Below the pieces are notes generated by a model. The model was not told the origin of the DNA. It searched no databases and saw only the letters and a program-made list of their open reading frames with translations. Position numbers and translations under genes: made by a program. Of a DNA stretch of 64,000 nucleotides, positions 59,245 through 64,000 are shown piece after piece; the stretch's first letter is position 1, and each line of letters opens with the position of its first letter. Origin of the DNA: Kudoa neothunni (lineage: Eukaryota > Cnidaria); contig OZ199838.1 in the NCBI GenBank assembly GCA_964304625.1, positions 7,874,001 to 7,938,000 on the forward strand, in the 5' to 3' direction.

Positions 59245-60097
59245 TTAATAAAGACGTCGTTACCTTAGAAACGTCATCCATATATTCAATTACGGTAATT
59301 GTTTAGTGTGTAGCTCCCAAAATAAAACCTGTTGCGCGACTCTAATCTTTCCGATTTTATTAATAATTGAATTATCACGATTTTAAAATATGGGACAACC
59401 ATAAAGTTGTTTCAAATTATAAGTATAATTTTTTTCATTAATATTCGTTCGGCTCAAATCGAGGCACGCGCATTAGTATGCGCATGCAACATTGATGCAG
59501 TTTTTTACTTGTAATTTATTTAATATTGACTTTTAATTTTAGTTTCCTTAAACTATTATTTTTTCATTATTTTATTACATTGTGGTAGTAGGTTTTGATA
59601 TGAATCTGCTTTATTATGTATGGAGAATATGTAAAATCAATTAATACTTTTGTTACTTTCAAATGTTTATCTTAATTTATAATTTAAATAAAACTTAAGT
59701 TTTCTTGTGAATCCCTGATTTAATATACAAGAATAAATGGCGTGTGATTAATCTTCAGACTTATCACAATTAAAAACATAAAACTCCTGGGTTTCAATGG
59801 ATAAACCATATTAATTAATAGAAATTCGGAGAATGCAATGATTTCTGGTTAGCGTGTTGTTTGATCAGCTCCATATCATGGTATTAATCAAGGGTCAGCG
59901 CCAATTTTACAGTTTACCGGTTGATAGATAGCGAAAAAAAAAGAAATTCGTTGTCGAGAAAAATTTACTCCGAAGCCCTGGCAAATGCAAAAATTGTTGT
60001 AGGCGTAATTCGTTGAAAATATAAAATATAAAGAGAAGAATAAATAATATTTCATCACCTGAAGATAGCAACCAAATTGTCGAAAAATATTCGTATA

Positions 60098-62010
60098 CTA
60101 GCCCAAAAGCCCCGCTTCGGGAAGGTTTCCTTGTCCAAACAAGTAGGCTAACACCTGGTGCAGAATATAGCCTTTTTGATTTTTAAGTAAATAGCGCTAA
60201 TGCCATCGTTGGCAGGTACTATGTGATGGAAAATTTTAATTTTTAATTTTATTTTTGAATGGAGATATTATACGGAAGATTTAATCTAATTAGCGTGTTA
60301 AACTCTGTAAATTTTATTTTTCTATTTTCATTGTTGCATTATAAATCTTTTCATTATTTTTGAAATGTGATGATTTTGAAAAACAAAATTATGCGCACAT
60401 ATTCCATTCAAATATAAATAGAGGTATGGAGTGAAATTAATGAGTAATTTTAAGTTTATTTTACAAATTATTGGCCAAAACTATGATGACCTTAATTTTC
60501 AGAGAAATATAATCAGCGATTAAAGTTTATTTAATTTATTAAACAATATCAATAAATAACTTAAATAGGCCTTTCAGTTCTTTTCCAAAGTTTGTGATAA
60601 AAATTAATCCTTCTAGTTATAAAATTTATTATTAGTCTACAAACGATAAAAAAATGTAATCAACGTAAGATACGTCAGACTTAAAAATATTAAGTGTAAC
60701 TCCTTTTTTTCAATTTTATAAAGGATGTTAAGATGTTTTAAAAAGTTGTGAGTGGTAACTTACATATTCACTATTTTAACATAATTTCTCGATTTTTTAA
60801 TGAATGCAACGTTTGTTTTTTAACAATAATACTTACTGGTTTAAAAATAAACAAATTTAATTATGAAAATACGATTAAATCTAAAATGTAAAGGTGTTTT
60901 TGGTTTGAATAATTACAGTAATGCCTAAATATCAACAACTGGTTTTATCGATGGAGTGCACTCTGTTTAAAATAAACGTACCGTTTGATTCCCTTAAAAA
61001 ATTTCTTCATATTTAACTTTTTTTAGATTAACGAAGACTGTGAAAATATCGGTTCGATCGAATAGACCAATAATTTCATATTAACATACATGTCACATAT
61101 TGAGAATGGACTGTATTTTATGCAAACGTAATCGTGAATGAAAATTTTTAAACCACGTATAGAATGCGGTGTAGCATATTTTCATTCAGCTTTTATATCA
61201 TAATGAATTATTTTTGTAGTGAACAAAAATTATATATTGATTTGAATATTACCCCTAAGGTCTGAGGATAAGGAACAATTAGATAACTAGGAACTTAAAC
61301 ATCGTTTGAAAAATTATCATCTCATCAAATATAGAAATTTATCGAATTATTTATTCCAGTTATTTTGCAAGAAAGTTAAGGAAAACCAAAGAATGAGGAA
61401 AAACTTATCGAAAAGACGAATATAATTTCAATCCCATTCGATATATTTGATAAAAAGAAATTTTCATATCTGAGGAATTCCAATGGAGCATAATTTTCAT
61501 ATAAGAAGTTATCACAAGAATTTAATTATTTGGAAACACTACACACAATTTACCCCGTTTTTAGAATGCCTATAGAGATTCAAATTATTCCAACATAGCA
61601 ACAACTTATAATCTCAAATTATGTGTTTTATTTAAAATGATAATCTATTTTGCTTAACTATATCTATAACGTTCGAAAAGAGAAAACACACCCAAATAAC
61701 TTGTTTATGTTTCGAGTATGAAGGGAAATGCTACATCTTTTGTTAATATGGCTCTAGTGGCATTATCTGTCTTAGAATTACTCTAAATAGGCATATGTAA
61801 CATTTTGAGAATATTTTATACCAAATTTACAGATTCTCTCTTAGTATATGACGAGTGACAGTTCATTTCAATCGGCTATCACTCCGAAGTAAACAAAACA
61901 TCCATATTATTCAGGTACTTTTAATCTACTTATTGATATAGACAACCAGAAAGCTCCTTATTTCTGATAACGATATTGATTATATTTATACTTTTAAGTA
62001 AATGAATCAA
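60098..62010 (-). mobile_element. Helitron-like repeat, copy C
   Basis: Begins with CTAG (60098-60101) after an A; the minus-strand end has a small hairpin CCCG-aag-CGGG. From about 60190 it runs parallel to copies A and B up to the TTTAAGTAAATG motif near 62003. No coding capacity. The 5' end is not fixed. Confidence 0.65.
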
Positions 62011-62131
62011 TTTTTATTAATGGTGTCATCTAATCAAATGAAAACTGAGATTTGTATTTAAAAAAAGTTCCTCCATGGTATATGAATGCTGCTGAAAACA
62101 CACACATTGAGAGACAAGAATTTTATATATA

Positions 62132-63231
62132 CTAGCGGGAACTGCCCGGCGTTGCTTGGGGAAGATTTTGCATAGATACATTACTTAATAATATTCAAAA
62201 AATATATTGAAGTTTCAAATTAACCCATAGATGCAACATAACTAAAAATTTTAGTGACATACTTTCAACGATTTGGACTAGCGAAATTTAAATTACGATC
62301 ATTTCTGCGAAGTAGTGTTCCAATCCTGGCGTTCACTTAAAAATTTCATGGCTCGGTAACAACGCTAAATAATTTAAGGTCAACGTTGTATTTTTTTCAT
62401 TCCGAATTATTTAAATCCCGTTAAAGTGTTATCTAAAACGCTATTTTTTTGCCCGGAGGATTTTTAAAAGTCGAATCCTGGCCTGGCCCGGTAACTGGGT
62501 GCACCATTAACTTTTTAAGAGATAAAAAAATAGAAGAAAACTTATGAAAATTAATTGATATTGCTAAAATTAGCATCGCTTGGCCCGGCATAAACATTAG
62601 TGCATTTTTCCCCTACTAACGGCTAAAAATCGACTCAATATCATCATATATAATTTATATAATTAGATAAAGTAAGAGTACAACCATCTGTATTAAATTT
62701 AATCACTGAAAGTTAAACATAGCGGACGATTTCAATGGAATCTATGGACACAGCATTTCCATTATGATGCTTCAATCAAGATGATTTTAATGTTCTTTAC
62801 CAATTCGGTATTTATGAAGTATACATAGATTTTTTATTATATCTAAAATCATTAATAGAATCTTCGAAGTGTATATATCCAGTCAAATACGTTAAATCTC
62901 CACAAATAATGAGTGTATTTGCACAAGACCCCAAATATACACGCTAACATTATATAAAAAGTCAGATAGCTGCAGTTAATCAACATTTGATATAGCATAT
63001 AAAGGGGAAAATTAACTTCAACCAACCCTCAGCAGGTCATAAGCTGGTGTTAATCCTATTGTTGAACTCAAGTAATCCGTTTAATAAACTTTGAATCGAT
63101 AATATCATCATTTTATAAACATTTCTGGGAACATTTGGTAGTGTGTAAACGATTTAAAGGTTTTTTGAAACATTTTGACGCACATGCGTACTTGCTGACA
63201 CACACGGACACTACTGCTTTATGTAATAGGA
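62132..63231 (-). mobile_element. Helitron-like element type 2, copy 2
   Basis: Minus-strand 5' end TCCTATTAC at 63231 after an A; 3' end CTAG at 62132-62135 with the hairpin CGGG-cagtt-CCCG; inserted between A and T. 1,100 bp, similar to 33497-34665. Confidence 0.7.
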
Positions 63232-63259
63232 TGGTAGATAGTAGATTTGAAATTTACTG

Positions 63260-64000
63260 ATACGTGTGATGATGTAAAATTCCCTTATCGGGAGGTAATT
63301 AGTAATTTAATGTGCCTCCCCGTCATTTCTAGACCTGATATATGTTATGTTACTTCTATGTTAGATCAGAAAGGGCACTGGTGGCGAATTGTGGACACTG
63401 CGTAATCCACGCATAACCCCTTAATTCTAAATTTGCGTAAAAATGGTTCTACTGTGCTCCAGGAATAGCAGACCTTAAGAAATTATTGAAACGTGCCTTT
63501 CTTCTAAAATATCTTAATATTTTTGTGTGGGACATAGATTTTGGAACTTCGATATTTTATCGAACTCCTTTGTTTCCCACAATCCTCACATAACTGAGGT
63601 GTTTTCCTCAAATGTTTTTATCCTGTAAAAATTTAAAATTAGCCTCTTCTGAAGAAGTTATCGATGAAACGAAATCGGAACTCATTTTAGATCGATTAAA
63701 AGTTGCGTAATCTCTTAATCTCCTTAATTCGGGTCCACAATTCGCCACCAGTGCCAAGCTACGTTTTTAGACTCTGTGATTATTCAAGTCCCATTAGTTG
63801 GAAATCAAGAAAATAACAATGCGTCTCATTGTCCACTTGTGAGTCCGAATATATGGCATTAACCGAGTTAACTAAGGAGGCTCTCTTCCTTAGAAACCTG
63901 CATGAACGTTTAATGATCAAAATTCCGCTACCTATAATATTATGGCTAAATTGGAGTTTAGTACCAATTCGCACGCGATGTCACCTGAAACACCCCAAAC
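63260..64000 (+). pseudogene. Ty1/copia element fragment, runs off the window
   Basis: Parts of reverse transcriptase (about 63268-63370) and RNase H (about 63790-63960) of a copia-type pol. Broken, and split by the MITE at 63374-63755. LTRs are not in view. Confidence 0.8.
63374..63755. repeat. 382-bp MITE in the copia fragment
   Basis: 23-bp perfect inverted ends starting GGCACTGGTGGCGAATTGTG, with a 3-bp duplication AAG at 63371-63373 and 63756-63758. No coding capacity. The 3-bp duplication suggests a PIF/Harbinger-like or CACTA-like mover. Confidence 0.8.

Larger units (their letters stand above)
56207..60097 (-). repeat. large inverted repeat, right arm (3,891 bp)
   Basis: Mirror of 51306-55196. 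Ends exactly where the Helitron-like copy C begins with CTAG. Confidence 0.95.

Noticed and set aside
1-64000. CRISPR arrays, tRNA and rRNA genes
   Set aside because: No regularly spaced repeats, no cloverleaf-like gene and no conserved rRNA core were seen.

Overview
The window is AT-rich nuclear DNA from a eukaryote, almost certainly an animal. It holds one recognisable host gene and a dense pile of transposable elements. The host gene is a voltage-gated calcium channel alpha-1-like subunit, with the beta-subunit-binding AID motif typical of animal high-voltage-activated channels. Its exons are separated by GT..AG introns mostly 37-48 nt long, with candidates as short as 16, 23 and 24 nt, while a few introns reach about 6.6 kb to 17.5 kb. 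Micro-introns, a very divergent channel and a heavy transposon load suggest a strongly derived, perhaps parasitic, metazoan (myxozoan or dicyemid type). That assignment is inference; no ribosomal or mitochondrial marker is present.

Layout. 1-10.7 kb is a nest: a piggyBac transposase fragment (1-895) cut at a TA by a Tigger/pogo element (from 896), then a piggyBac element with TTAA ends (2987-8939) that carries a young Ty3/gypsy LTR element (3745-7899), then an apparently intact IS630/Tc1-like DD34E element (8965-10419) and a scrap of gypsy gag. 11.8-44.4 kb is the channel gene. Domain I is at 11777-12978; domain I S6, the AID and the start of domain II at 19581-20269; the rest of domain II probably near 23.1-24.0 kb; domains III and IV and the EF/IQ-like tail at 41542-44372. 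Its long introns hold Helitron-like repeats, piggyBac, Tigger, MULE and hAT elements, several with exact target-site duplications.

44.4-51.3 kb holds a MULE remnant cut by a Helitron-like repeat, itself cut by a Merlin (ISXO2-like) element, and a hAT MITE. 51306-60097 is a huge inverted repeat: two 3,891-bp arms that mirror base for base, each with a broken piggyBac, around a spacer with a 200-N gap and an IS630-like remnant. 60.1-63.2 kb holds two more Helitron-like copies. The window ends in a copia-type fossil cut by a 382-bp MITE.

The only host product that can be described is the channel. It keeps the pore-helix tryptophans, the AID, the IVS6-to-EF-hand stretch and an IQ-like end, but its selectivity-filter glutamates read His (I), unclear (II), Gln (III) and Glu (IV), and the S4 segments have few charges. 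The transposon genes act only on their own DNA; the IS630-like and MULE copies look the most complete.
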